Below, one piece after another: positions 8,344-17,156 of a stretch of 27,698 nucleotides of DNA. This DNA is from Alteribacillus sp041949975. GTDB lineage: Bacteria; Bacillota; Bacilli; Bacillales; Marinococcaceae. The notes beneath the pieces were generated by a model. That model worked only from the letters and a program-made list of their open reading frames with translations, was not told where the DNA came from and ran no database searches. A program made the translations under genes and the position numbers. The number at the start of each line of letters is the position of its first letter. Position 1 is the first letter of the stretch. The stretch spans positions 1-27,698 of the forward strand of contig NZ_JBHFQG010000040.1 in the NCBI RefSeq assembly GCF_041949975.1, given 5' to 3'.

Positions 8344-10614
8344 TTACCATGGTAATTTATCATCTGATTCAAACTTACGTAAGACGTTTTCTGTTAATCG
8401 GGATATATTATTATCATAATTGTTATATGATAAACTACCACAATATGAAATGGAACTAGTTGAGAAAACAGCTCCTCCATTTGGAGTTGGATAATAAACT
8501 ATATCTGCTCTAACTTTTGGATTCTCTTCTCCACCCATACCAGGTACGTTAAAATGGAGTTCTTCAACAACTTGCATATAAACATTTGTGTGATTTTCAG
8601 ATGATGCCAAAATAACAGCATGTTCAGGAGTACCTAATTCAGTATCATAAATATCTAGTTCAAGTCCTGCTGCTCCACCACCAACTAATCCGAAATCACC
8701 AATTTTCTCGTCTTTATCAATACCTTCAAAAATCCATGATACTCGTGGATCAAAACTTGCATCAGTTCGTACATAATAAGACGATACATCGAAACCTTCA
8801 GCGATAAATCCTGTGCCTACCAATTTTTGCGGGGCTCTTCCACGTAATCGCCATAAACTACCTTGTTCACCTGTAAAGCTTAAGTTCAGTTCGCCAGCTC
8901 GAGTTTTCCAAGCATTTGATCCGAAGTTTTTTCTCACTTCAATAATATTGGGATTATTAGGATGAAATTCTGTTACCCAATAAAATCCATTAGCACCCAT
9001 ATACATGAACCGTCCACCTAAATTTTGAAATGCCTCAATACTATCAAGCATAGCTCCCGAACAATACTCAGGATGTGAACCAGTAATCGCCACGTTGTAG
9101 TATTTCAACAATTCTAAACCTTCTGAATGGATATCGTAGTCTGTAATTACATCAAACTCAAATCCTTTTTCCGTCATCCAGTCAATTAAATGTAAATCAG
9201 CATTAAACTGCCATAGTGATGGTGATAAGTTATGTCGATACTTCGGCCGCATATTTAATATTGGACGTAAACTTGATGAATGACAGACTCCTGTTCCATC
9301 AGTATGATGATCATAAGTCGACAAACCGTACTCGTTATGTTCTCCTAAATAAGCATCTTCTGGTTGAACAACTGGTGAACGCCCAAACATTAACTGGGCC
9401 AAAGGTATATCTTGAAAACGATTATTCGCATAAGCTAAATAACTTGCAGTTGGTGCAATGAAAACTATTTTCGCGTTAGGTTTTCCTGTCTTTGGGCGAA
9501 CGAAAAAAGTAATATAATCTTCATCGTCTCCTGCTTTAACATGAGCGGCATAAACTCCACTCTTTAAATCGTCTGGAATCTTCATTTCGAAATCAACTTC
9601 CCACTGAGCATCTGATAAGTCATCATCATGAAAATGAATAGCGCCATATTGTTCTGGTCGATGGATAAAATTTTGTTCCGTTGAATCCCAATTATAACCA
9701 GTCATTGCACGTGTGGGAAGATTAACTGTTTGTCCATGTAATTGATTAATTGATTTATCATAAACAAATTCAGGGTTTTCAAAACCCTTCTTCGTAATTC
9801 CTTCAGCAAAATCCCAAGCTGCCACCAAATCCGTTCCTTGTGGGTTTTCAACCCAAAGTGCCATTTCCTCAAATTTCAAAGCGCTCTTAGCCATACGTGG
9901 ACGGTCAATCTTACCATTGTACTTATGAGTTACAATATGTCGACGGCCATTATTTGATTCATAACTACTTGCCATTAAAAATGGTGCACCGTTTTTTGAA
10001 TTCGGTTTTATTGAAATGTTTTTATCAACAACTGAATTTAATTTATCAATATTATAAGGTAACGAAAAATTTCCATTAGCTTTACTGACCATCGATTGTT
10101 GAAACACTGTTACTTTTCCGGTTTCTGCGTTAAATGAGCCACCAACAAAATACCATGCCCCTTTCAATAATGGTACATTTGTACTCACTTTCTCTACAGT
10201 TCCGTCCTTATTTCCAATCCATACTGAAATCGCACCTTTTTCATCAATAAATAACCCATAACCTGAATGATGTTCATTAGACCACTTTGACAAAATTGCT
10301 TGTTCACCTTTATCTGGTGTCGTCGGATAAATCATCGCCTGTAATGAAAAGCTCTCTATTTGATTAAATATTTTATCATCTTCAAATTGAATGTAAGAAC
10401 CAGTGTGAATTTCTTGTTTTCTTCCCGTATACTTTCCATTTACAGATGATTCTACTTTGTTAACCTTAAAGCCTGGACCATTAGGGTCTGTATCACCATG
10501 TACGAGATGGACAATTTGCGTAAAGTAATGATCATGGCCATTACAATTCACCATAAATTTTACTTTACTCCCTTGGATAACACTAAGTTTGTCAGTATAT
10601 CCTGTTATTGCCAT
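8344..10614 (-). CDS. dmfA2: N,N-dimethylformamidase large (catalytic) subunit
   Basis: This 756-residue protein matches the DMFase large subunit in length (about 760) and layout. An N-terminal beta domain is followed by a LamG/concanavalin-like domain (about 65-260) and the C-terminal catalytic domain (about 310-756). The enzyme hydrolyses N,N-dimethylformamide to formate and dimethylamine using a mononuclear iron held by two tyrosines and a glutamate. Candidates here are Y392 in SYLAYANN, Y434 in GLSTYDHH and E516 in GSHPEY, which fall within 5-7 positions of the published Paracoccus ligands (Y399, Y440, E521). Other family stretches are CPEQYGAIHFHD-like (PEQYGAIHF), ADLHLIDWM, GDFGLVGGGAAG and SISYCGSLSYNNYDNN. 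Its ATG overlaps the small-subunit stop (TAATG), so translation is coupled. No signal peptide is seen, as expected for a cytosolic enzyme. Confidence 0.9.
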   Translation of the reverse strand: MAITGYTDKLSVIQGSKVKFMVNCNGHDHYFTQIVHLVHGDTDPNGPGFKVNKVESSVNGKYTGRKQEIHTGSYIQFEDDKIFNQIESFSLQAMIYPTTPDKGEQAILSKWSNEHHSGYGLFIDEKGAISVWIGNKDGTVEKVSTNVPLLKGAWYFVGGSFNAETGKVTVFQQSMVSKANGNFSLPYNIDKLNSVVDKNISIKPNSKNGAPFLMASSYESNNGRRHIVTHKYNGKIDRPRMAKSALKFEEMALWVENPQGTDLVAAWDFAEGITKKGFENPEFVYDKSINQLHGQTVNLPTRAMTGYNWDSTEQNFIHRPEQYGAIHFHDDDLSDAQWEVDFEMKIPDDLKSGVYAAHVKAGDDEDYITFFVRPKTGKPNAKIVFIAPTASYLAYANNRFQDIPLAQLMFGRSPVVQPEDAYLGEHNEYGLSTYDHHTDGTGVCHSSSLRPILNMRPKYRHNLSPSLWQFNADLHLIDWMTEKGFEFDVITDYDIHSEGLELLKYYNVAITGSHPEYCSGAMLDSIEAFQNLGGRFMYMGANGFYWVTEFHPNNPNIIEVRKNFGSNAWKTRAGELNLSFTGEQGSLWRLRGRAPQKLVGTGFIAEGFDVSSYYVRTDASFDPRVSWIFEGIDKDEKIGDFGLVGGGAAGLELDIYDTELGTPEHAVILASSENHTNVYMQVVEELHFNVPGMGGEENPKVRADIVYYPTPNGGAVFSTSSISYCGSLSYNNYDNNISRLTENVLRKFESDDKLPW

Positions 10615-10997
10615 TATATATCATCCCCCTGGCCAAGTTTTTCTTCATCCCATAAACCATATTTTTTTAAACGCTTAATAAACAAACCATGCTCTGCCTC
10701 TTCTCTTGAATCAAAACATTCGTCATCAAAAACTTTATAAGGCACTCCTCGTTTTCCTGGATGCTCACCTAAACACCATTTTTTATGTGGCTCCGTACAT
10801 ATGACCAAATATTTTCCCTTAATATCTTCATGATGGCGACGCAAATAATTTAAAACTATTTTTAAATCATTACTATGTTTTCCGATAGGATTGTCCCTAT
10901 GTTCTTGAATTAACTCTTTCGTTATTAATGGCTTAATACGATGTTCCAAAATCCTTTTGTCAGTTTGTAAATACACTTCTCTTTGATGGTTATTCAT
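10614..10997 (-). CDS. dmfA1: N,N-dimethylformamidase small subunit
   Basis: This small protein of 127 residues is the partner of the DMFase large subunit; the known small subunit has 132. Shared features are the NPIGKHSNDLKIVLNYLR segment (family NPFG-KH...-VHNYFR), a KYLVICTEP stretch and the terminal FDSREEAEHGLFIKRL. It forms an alpha-beta unit that assembles into the larger DMFase oligomer. ATG 10997 is chosen over ATG 11003, because AGGAGGT at 11005-11011 is only 1-2 bases from the first but 7-8 from the second. The gene is first in the operon, with a sigma-54-type promoter 137 bases upstream. Confidence 0.88.
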   Translation of the reverse strand: MNNHQREVYLQTDKRILEHRIKPLITKELIQEHRDNPIGKHSNDLKIVLNYLRRHHEDIKGKYLVICTEPHKKWCLGEHPGKRGVPYKVFDDECFDSREEAEHGLFIKRLKKYGLWDEEKLGQGDDI

Positions 10998-11085
10998 TTC
11001 CATTACCTCCTAGTGAAGATAAAATAATAGGAACGTACAATTAACTTTGATAAACCATCTATCCTCCTTTTTCAATACAAATATC

Positions 11086-11173
11086 ATTGTAAGCTCTGCT
11101 AAAACGCTTGTTGCAGCGTTCTATTTTATTTAAATGCAAGTTTTATGCCAGTTAATTGTAAGCCTCTGCAAAA
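11086..11173. repeat. Imperfect direct repeat flanking the sigma-54 promoter
   Basis: ATTGTAAGCTCTGCTAAAA (11086-11104) and ATTGTAAGCCTCTGCAAAA (11155-11173) match except for two one-base shifts, 69 bases apart. One copy lies just upstream of the -24 element and the other in the 5' leader. This could be a regulator site pair or a leftover of local duplication. Confidence 0.5.
11134..11151 (-). promoter_or_regulatory. Sigma-54 (-24/-12) promoter of the dmf operon
   Basis: Read on the minus strand, CTGGCATAAAACTTGCAT contains TGGCA, then six bases, then TTGCA, with GG and GC at the correct 10-base separation. This is an almost ideal sigma-54 promoter. It faces dmfA1 and sits directly downstream of a gene for a sigma-54-dependent activator. 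Start of transcription should be near 11122, leaving a 5' leader of about 125 bases. Confidence 0.85.
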
Positions 11174-11216
11174 GGAGTTTTAAGACTTTTCTTTTAATTA
11201 TTAATGTTTAAATGGA

Positions 11217-11228
11217 ACAAAAATTTGT
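11217..11228. promoter_or_regulatory. Candidate upstream activator site
   Basis: ACAAA-AA-TTTGT is a short inverted repeat about 95-105 bases upstream of the predicted start, the usual position for the binding site of a sigma-54 activator. It is AT-rich and short, so chance is a real alternative. Confidence 0.35.
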
Positions 11229-11255
11229 CTCATTGCCTCATATTACCAAAACATT

Positions 11256-13217
11256 TCAAGAATTTTTTTCATTTTTTAAAATAGATTGTTTTGATAATTC
11301 ATATTTTTTTAACTTTCGATAGAGTGTTGCACGTGAGATACCTAACTTTGTAGCTGCATGTGACATATGACCATTCACTTTTTTGATTGATTCAATAATT
11401 TCATCTTTTTCTGTAGTTGTTACATAAGAAACAGTAAGTAAATCCTCTGGTAAATGTTGTGGGAGAACAACATCATCATCTAATTTAAATAAAGCTTGTT
11501 GTAGTATATTTTTAAGTTCTCTTAAATTACCTGGCCACTTATATTTTAATAATAATAGTGACGCTTCTTCTGATAATTTAACATTCACCTTGTTGAATTG
11601 AGGTGCTAATTCACTTATAAAACGACGAGCTAACTGTAAAATATCATTTCCCCTTTTATGTAATGGAGGTAATGAAATACGTATCCCTTGAATTCGATAA
11701 TATAAATCTTTTCGAAAGTTTCCACGTTCGACTTCTTCTTGTAAGTTTTTATGAGTTGCTGTTAAAACCCTTATGTCTAAAGCAATTGGCTTTTGTCCAC
11801 CGATGCGAGTAACAGCTTTTTCTTCTAATACACGCAGTAATTGGACTTGAACACGTAAAGGCATATCGCCAACTTCATCTAAAAATATCGTTCCACCTTG
11901 TGCCTGTTCAAATTTCCCTTTACTTCCTTTGGCATGTGCGCCAGTAAAAGCACCTGCTTCATAACCAAATAATTCACTTTCTATCAAGTTTTCTGGTATA
12001 GCCCCACAGTTAACCGCGACAAATGATCCTTCACTTCGATGGCTTCCATTATGAATCGCTTGTGCAAAAACTTCTTTACCAGTTCCCGTTTCACCTGAAA
12101 TAAACAGCGTAGCATCAATATTAGCAGCTTTTTTTGCCAATGAAATTTGTTCCTTTAACACAGGGGAGTTTCCTATAATATCATTAAACGTATTAGTTGA
12201 TGAAACTGAACGTTGCAAGACTCTATCATTGATTCGCCGATCATTTTTTTTCAAATATATAAGTACTCCTGAAATATCCATGTCAACAAAAATTGGCATC
12301 ATTTTACATAAATAATGTGAATGGTCCTTTAATAATGTAACTTCACTTTCAACTAACTGCTCTTTTCTTTCAATAATTAAATCGATAAGTGTATTAATTT
12401 TTTTTACGTTTAATAGGTTATCAATGTTTTCATTTTCTAAAAGAGAATGCATTAAATGATTCTTTTTAACGATATTTTTTTTAGAATCTACAATTAAAAT
12501 AGCATCATCTATTGTTTTAAGTGTTGCACTTAGATAAGGATTACGATTTACATCACATTCATATATTTGATTAATAATTTTGTTTGAAATTAATTTTGTT
12601 TTTAAAATTGCTAGTTCAAGTGTCTGCCTACTAACATTTTTAAATTTTCCGGCAATATCGAATACACCGATCAATTCATTTGTTAACGGATTGTAGATAG
12701 GAGCGGCTGTGCTTGACCAATCATGCCAACCTTTCGAGAAATGTTCAGAGTATAAAACTTGAATCGGTTTTTTACTATTGAGAACAATGCCAACCGCATT
12801 CGTTCCAGCCACTGGCTCATTCCACATTGAACCTGGAACTAGCCCAATACCTTCACTCTTGCTTAATATTTCTCCATCACCAAAAGTATTAAGAATAATA
12901 CCATTTCTATCCGCCAAAGTAATGACAGTATCTGTTCCATACAATGATTCGGCAAGCGCTTTCATGTTGGGTTCAGCTACTGATAATAAAAATTTATTTT
13001 CATCTCTTATACTTTTTAAGTGATTGTAACTTAATACCTTATCTACTTTACTTTGGTAAGGATTAACCGAATGACTTTTAGAACGTTTCCATGATTTTAA
13101 AACTTCAGATCGGACAATATTCGTATTTATTGTCCCTTTAGTAATATAATCAGACCACGCATTTAAAACTTGCTCTGAAGCTTGATTGTTGCTTTGATAG
13201 AAAAAGCTATTGTTCAT
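11256..13217 (-). CDS. Sigma-54-dependent activator (AcoR-like, GAF/AAA+/Fis)
   Basis: This 653-residue enhancer-binding protein has an N-terminal GAF-type sensor (about 85-215), a PAS-like or linker region (about 230-325), a sigma-54 AAA+ domain (345-575) and a Fis-type HTH (about 605-640). Visible AAA+ motifs are Walker A GETGTGKE (375-382), the sigma-54 contact loop GAFTGA (422-427), Walker B GGTIFLDEVGDM (441-452) and WPGNLREL (561-568). The HTH contains HAATKLGISRATLYRKLKKY. GAFTGA is intact, so it should activate transcription. The domain order matches AcoR-type regulators that sense catabolic substrates. It lies 252 bases upstream of dmfA1 in the same orientation, with the sigma-54 promoter in the gap, and probably responds to DMF or a related amide. 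A GGAGGGTGG-type site precedes the ATG. Confidence 0.93.
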   Translation of the reverse strand: MNNSFFYQSNNQASEQVLNAWSDYITKGTINTNIVRSEVLKSWKRSKSHSVNPYQSKVDKVLSYNHLKSIRDENKFLLSVAEPNMKALAESLYGTDTVITLADRNGIILNTFGDGEILSKSEGIGLVPGSMWNEPVAGTNAVGIVLNSKKPIQVLYSEHFSKGWHDWSSTAAPIYNPLTNELIGVFDIAGKFKNVSRQTLELAILKTKLISNKIINQIYECDVNRNPYLSATLKTIDDAILIVDSKKNIVKKNHLMHSLLENENIDNLLNVKKINTLIDLIIERKEQLVESEVTLLKDHSHYLCKMMPIFVDMDISGVLIYLKKNDRRINDRVLQRSVSSTNTFNDIIGNSPVLKEQISLAKKAANIDATLFISGETGTGKEVFAQAIHNGSHRSEGSFVAVNCGAIPENLIESELFGYEAGAFTGAHAKGSKGKFEQAQGGTIFLDEVGDMPLRVQVQLLRVLEEKAVTRIGGQKPIALDIRVLTATHKNLQEEVERGNFRKDLYYRIQGIRISLPPLHKRGNDILQLARRFISELAPQFNKVNVKLSEEASLLLLKYKWPGNLRELKNILQQALFKLDDDVVLPQHLPEDLLTVSYVTTTEKDEIIESIKKVNGHMSHAATKLGISRATLYRKLKKYELSKQSILKNEKNS

Positions 13218-13477
13218 TTCCCACCCTCCTTATAAATGATAATTTTCCGAATAATCATAATATTAAAGTAGAAAAGGACAATTACGATGCAATATTAGGA
13301 GACTTAGTTTGATATGTCAAGTGAGGTTCGATTCAAGTAGTATCAGTTTATTCTTTGGGGACTCAGGCTCTTTTGCTTCCAGTATTCTGATTCTATCGAT
13401 ACTATTTGTATACATCCTGTAATAATAAAGTTCGAGTTTACTTCTAATTAAAAAAGGAGGACTACATAAAAAACCTC

Positions 13478-14042
13478 TAAAGCCCCTTATCGATTTTGGA
13501 CAAACGAAAGGTAACTTAGTTACACTAGAATCAAAGGGGTTGATGGAATATGAAACGACACGTTTATTCCAATGACTTTAAAATTTCAAGTGGTAAAAGA
13601 AGCACTCGAAACTGGCAATAAAGCCTTAGTAGCGAGGCGGTATGAACTATCAAAAAATCTGATTTACCGGTGGACGAAAGAGTATGAACAAGGGCATTTC
13701 GGCCAAACATCCGTGGACCAGGTTGACTATGTGAATCCTCAAAAGATGGAACAGGAGAATACGGAATGAAAGAAACTACTTGGCGAAAAGGATTTAGAAA
13801 TTGCTGTTCTGCGTGATTTCATAAAAAAGAAGAACCCTCACTTGCTGAAAAAATAGACGTCGCTCAAGTCTGGATTGCCAAAGGGTACAAGGTATCGGTC
13901 ATCTGCCGCATTCTTAGTATTCCACACGATCGACGTATTATTATCAAACGAAATGGGCGATCGTATCTCAAGACAAAAGAAGAGGAAAAAGTTTGATCAT
14001 CCTAGAAAAAGAGAGTATCTGTCCAAATTCAGGGGGTTAATC
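13478..14042 (+). mobile_element. IS3-family element, internally deleted
   Basis: The left end near 13480-13504 (AAGCCCCTTATCGATTTTGG, ACAAAC) is an imperfect inverted match of the right end at about 14018-14042, which reads GATTAACCCCCTGAATTTGG when reversed. Between them are orfA, the start of orfB and only the last 90 or so bases of orfB, for 565 bp in total, where IS3 elements are normally 1.2-1.5 kb. The last 92 bases (13951-14042) recur, reversed, at 27574-27665. There the matching sequence continues into different DNA upstream of the shared AAATGGGCGATC, which places the internal deletion junction in this copy near 13950. Confidence 0.75.
13550..13950 (+). pseudogene. IS3-family transposase orfA and 5' part of orfB, broken
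   Basis: The orfA start at ATG 13550 reads MKRHVYSNDFKI and changes frame near 13585 into FQVVKEALETGNKALVARRY, LIYRWTKEYEQGHF, the HTH and leucine-zipper-like region of IS3 orfA. A TGA at 13767 interrupts it. The same frame then resumes with KKLLGEKDLEIAVLRDFIKK to the normal orfA end near 13855. orfB begins in the -1 frame across an A-rich stretch (AEKIDVAQVWIAKGYKVSVI) and shifts again near 13930 (RSTYYYQT). At least three breaks plus a large deletion make it inactive. Confidence 0.8.
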
Positions 14043-14089
14043 TGATACTAAATAGATAGGTATTATTATGATTTGCATTGACACATTAA

Positions 14090-14275
14090 CGCCGGCAATT
14101 AAATATATACAATTTTTCACAATGAAAGTGATCATTTTCTTCGTTTTTGAGACAAGTTGTATGATCATAAATGCCATCCTGCTCCGCACACCATTTGGGA
14201 CACTTAAGCTGCTTGCTTTAAACTCTGCGATGCGCTTCTCCCATATCTTTATGTGTTCCGATCGATCCAACGCAA
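14090..14275 (-). pseudogene. IS66-family accessory protein (TnpA) fragment
   Basis: On the minus strand a TTG start at 14270 behind AGAGGAGG gives MDRSEHIKIWEKRIAEFKAS. A frameshift after SLSVP leads to KWCAEQDG in the next frame. This WEKRIAEFKASGLSVPKWCAE pattern is the N-terminus of IS66 TnpA/OrfA proteins. The rest of the IS66 genes (tnpB, tnpC) are not present. Confidence 0.6.
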
Positions 14276-14448
14276 AACCTCCTCTTTAGATCTTAAGGAG
14301 ATTATCCCAAAATTCTTAGGCAATCAGAAGGTGTGATCTATTTTACGCTTACATTTCCGTGATGTAATGCCATTTCTGTTGGACGTGAACGTAATTTAAA
14401 TCGCTCACAATGACCTTCCGTCTTTGTCTTGGTCAAACTCTCGGTTTA
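14276..14448. other. Unassigned remnant DNA
   Basis: I see no coding or RNA feature between the IS66 fragment and the aldehyde dehydrogenase remnant. It may contain further decayed aldehyde dehydrogenase sequence, but no motif can be read. Confidence 0.3.
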
Positions 14449-14894
14449 AAGTATTTCCTATCTCTGATTCGTTACAAGCAGCTTTAGATCGAAAAGGTAA
14501 AAATGAAGGAGCGGAGCTTATTTTCGGCGGTAACTGTCTGCAAGAAAAGGCTTCTATGTAGAACCAACTATGTTTGACAGTGTAACGACAGATATGACGA
14601 TTGCGCAAGAAGAAATCTTTGGCCCGGTCTTGCATTGATGAAAGTAGACAACATCGAAGACGGTATCGGACTTGCGAATGACGTTGAATTTGGACTCAGT
14701 GCGTCTATCTTTACAACAAACATTCAAAGCATGCTAGACTTTGTCGATGACATGGAAGCAGGAATTATCCGTGTCAACGAGTGCAGGCGTAGAACTTCAG
14801 GCTCCATTCGGCGGTATGAAGAAATCAAGCTTTCACTCCCGTGAACAAGAGAAGCAGCAATCGAATTCTTTACTTCCATTAAACAGTTTTTATA
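14449..14894 (+). pseudogene. Aldehyde dehydrogenase 3' fragment (KGSADH/YcbD-like)
   Basis: Only the last 145 or so residues of an aldehyde dehydrogenase remain, spread over at least four frames. The pieces read DSLQAALDRKGKNEGAELIF, KGFYVEPTMFDSVTTDMTIA, IAQEEIFGPVL, then LMKVDNIEDGIGLANDVEFG, APFGGMKKSSFHSREQ and AAIEFFTSIKQFL to a TAA at 14892. The wording is closest to alpha-ketoglutarate semialdehyde dehydrogenases of Bacillus sugar-acid pathways (YcbD/GucD type). The NAD-binding half and the catalytic cysteine and glutamate are missing, so it is dead. It is probably the stump of an operon removed by IS activity. Confidence 0.8.
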
Positions 14895-14951
14895 AAGGGT
14901 TAGATTGAGAATATAATATAGAAAATAAAAGTTAATTAATTCTGAAGTATG

Positions 14952-14989
14952 CAGACGCTTTCATTAAATAAAGAAAGCGTCTGTTTTTT
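14952..14989 (+). terminator. Rho-independent terminator
   Basis: CAGACGCTTTC (14952-14962) and GAAAGCGTCTG (14973-14983) form a perfect 11-bp stem with a 10-base loop, followed by six Ts. It belonged to the aldehyde dehydrogenase transcript and now faces the end of the BCCT gene. Confidence 0.85.
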
Positions 14990-15053
14990 ATGATAAAGTA
15001 ATCTTTTCGTGGTAATTATCGAACTTTTTTAAGAGAATTCTGGCTGAAAATAT

Positions 15054-16652
15054 TTAAAAATTTTTAACTTTTCTCCATTCTTTCTCGGTTATATCATCTT
15101 TTTTCCTTACATTATGTTTCCATGCCTTGTCTTCATCCATCATTTTCTTAGCAGCGTAAATAGTCAGAAACTGAATGACTATGATAGGTATGCCCATGAG
15201 ACCAGAGAGAACTCCCAGTGGAGCTAGGCCGCCTATTCTCATTAATATCAGACCAATGAATGTTACGATTGAGGCAGCAATAATTCTTAATAATTTAGAA
15301 GGTTCCCCTTCCACCATATCTTTTGTGCTTAAATAGGATGCAATGGTATAAGTTGTCGAGTCTAGTGTCGTAGTCAAAAAAATGATAGCTACTATAATAA
15401 AGACTGAAATCACGATTATAGAAAAAGGCAATGAAGCTAATATTTCAGGGATAGCTGCAAGAGAGGTCTGTTCTTGTACAATATCTATAACAGGAACATC
15501 TCCAGCAACATATCTATTTACACCAAGCCCCCCAAGGACTCCTGTAGCAACCCAAGATATAAGTGTAGGCGCTAATAAATAAGTGAGTATCATTTCTTTT
15601 ATGGTTCTACCACGAGAAATCTTTGCAGCAAATACACTATGCAGCATTGCCCATGTTGCAGAGTAAGCAAACCAGAATACTGTATTTTTTACTATATACG
15701 TGTTACTTTCCATATCTAAAGAATCCGTATGAAGAGACATATTAATATAATTCGATAATAAAAAACTAACACTATCTGTGAAATAATTAAGAATGAATAT
15801 ACCAGGTCCCGCTACCAGGATAAATAAAGCAAACGCTCCTGCAATATACATATTCAGGGTGCTTAATCTTTTTATACCTTTTTCTATACCTAAATAGGCA
15901 CTAAAAGAGAATAGGATTACCCAGATAATAGTTACGATCAACGTTAAGCTAAACGTTATCTCTATACTAAATAATTTGGCTAAATTATGTGTAATAATGG
16001 GTGCTCCCAATCCTAAGGTAACCGCTGCTCCTGAAAGTATACTAATTAAAAAGATCACATCTAACAATTTTCCACCTAAACCATTTGTAAATTTATTTCC
16101 AAAAATACAACGACATGCTTCGGAAATTCGCAAAAATGGTTTTTTTCGGACATGCAAAACATACCCCAATGCAGGTGCTGCCATGACAAATATGGCAAAC
16201 GTTTGGAAACTCCATAAAAACATACTGTACGAACTTCCCCATAACAATGCTTCATTCGACTGAGCCTCTATACCATAAGGAGGATCCTGTACAACATTGG
16301 TCCATTCAACCATTCCAGTCCGCATGATCGTAGAGCCAAGTCCCATTGCAACAAGAATGGAAGCATATTCAAACAAAGTGAATCTTGGTTTCTCTGTTGA
16401 ATCACCTAAAACAACTTTCCCATACTTTGAAAATGAAAAAAATAATCCGGCTGCTGCCATTAAAAATCCATACCAAATGTAACCCCATGAAAACACTGAC
16501 GCAATCTTATCAAAAATACTATTCAGCATATTTAGAGATGTGTCTTCGTACAGAGAGAAAGGAACACTAATGGCAATAAGAATTAGTAAAGATGGAATAA
16601 AAATTTTATAGTCTATTAAACTACTTCTGTTTGCTCCTTCAATTTTTTTCAT
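15054..16652 (-). CDS. BCCT-family transporter (CaiT-like)
   Basis: This 532-residue membrane protein, with about 12 hydrophobic segments, belongs to the betaine/choline/carnitine transporter family. Family marks are KYGKVVLGD and KPRF after the second segment, the MGLGSTIMRTGMVEWTNVV stretch with PPYGI, and the signature FWFAYSATWAMLHSVFAAKI followed by SRGRTIKE. The substrate region reads TGMVEW rather than the glycine-rich MGIGIMYFGVAEP of sodium-coupled betaine carriers. This points to the CaiT-like branch, which can exchange trimethylammonium substrates without sodium. Short charged tails at both ends suggest no long osmosensing C-terminal domain. It is monocistronic and faces away from the PucR/DAO cluster, yet could supply that cluster's substrate; this link is inference. 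Confidence 0.88.
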   Translation of the reverse strand: MKKIEGANRSSLIDYKIFIPSLLILIAISVPFSLYEDTSLNMLNSIFDKIASVFSWGYIWYGFLMAAAGLFFSFSKYGKVVLGDSTEKPRFTLFEYASILVAMGLGSTIMRTGMVEWTNVVQDPPYGIEAQSNEALLWGSSYSMFLWSFQTFAIFVMAAPALGYVLHVRKKPFLRISEACRCIFGNKFTNGLGGKLLDVIFLISILSGAAVTLGLGAPIITHNLAKLFSIEITFSLTLIVTIIWVILFSFSAYLGIEKGIKRLSTLNMYIAGAFALFILVAGPGIFILNYFTDSVSFLLSNYINMSLHTDSLDMESNTYIVKNTVFWFAYSATWAMLHSVFAAKISRGRTIKEMILTYLLAPTLISWVATGVLGGLGVNRYVAGDVPVIDIVQEQTSLAAIPEILASLPFSIIVISVFIIVAIIFLTTTLDSTTYTIASYLSTKDMVEGEPSKLLRIIAASIVTFIGLILMRIGGLAPLGVLSGLMGIPIIVIQFLTIYAAKKMMDEDKAWKHNVRKKDDITEKEWRKVKNF

Positions 16653-17156
16653 TTAAAAACCTCCAATAACAATTCATTTCTTATTGTAACGATAATCTAT
16701 ATGATAAAAAGTTATTGAATCATAATTTTCAAAAAACTATTCCGACGTTTATACATCGGGTAAAAGATATCACTTTCAATCATCAGGATGGTGGATTATT
16801 GAGGATATCACACTTTCAAGCTTTTTTTCGTTTTTATAGAAATGAATCAGCAGTGTCTTAAATGTTGAACGGGGGAGCAGACCTAATAAAAGTCCTAATA
16901 ACTTTGCAATAGCAAAAGTATGTTGTTAACCTTACGTTTATATTACGTAACGTTAAGGCTTGATAAGTAGATTTAAGTTCCTAGTGCAGTAGCTTTTAAA
17001 ATTTGATTGAGATATTCCTAAAACCAGGTAATTCACTTTTATAAATTGAGTAATTCTTTTCATTATCTGAAAGGGGGTGACTCATCAATAAAAATCTCGA
17101 TACAGGGTAGGAGAGGTTTGCTCCTACTCCTTATTCTACTTGAAATTCCCTTGATT
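16653..17156. other. Non-coding gap with repeats
   Basis: Upstream of the BCCT gene I see two near-identical motifs, GATATCACTTTCAA at 16766-16779 and GATATCACACTTTCAA at 16804-16819, 38 bases apart. An imperfect inverted repeat around 16928-16959 (AACCTTACG ... CGTTAAGGCTT) has the look of a MerR-type operator. No gene can be supported; open frames here are shadows of the decayed ISL3 transposase. Confidence 0.35.

Noticed and set aside
11104..11119. ACGCT ... AGCGT inverted repeat as the activator's enhancer site
   Set aside because: It lies at or just downstream of the predicted transcription start, where an enhancer for sigma-54 is not expected; it may be a leader hairpin.
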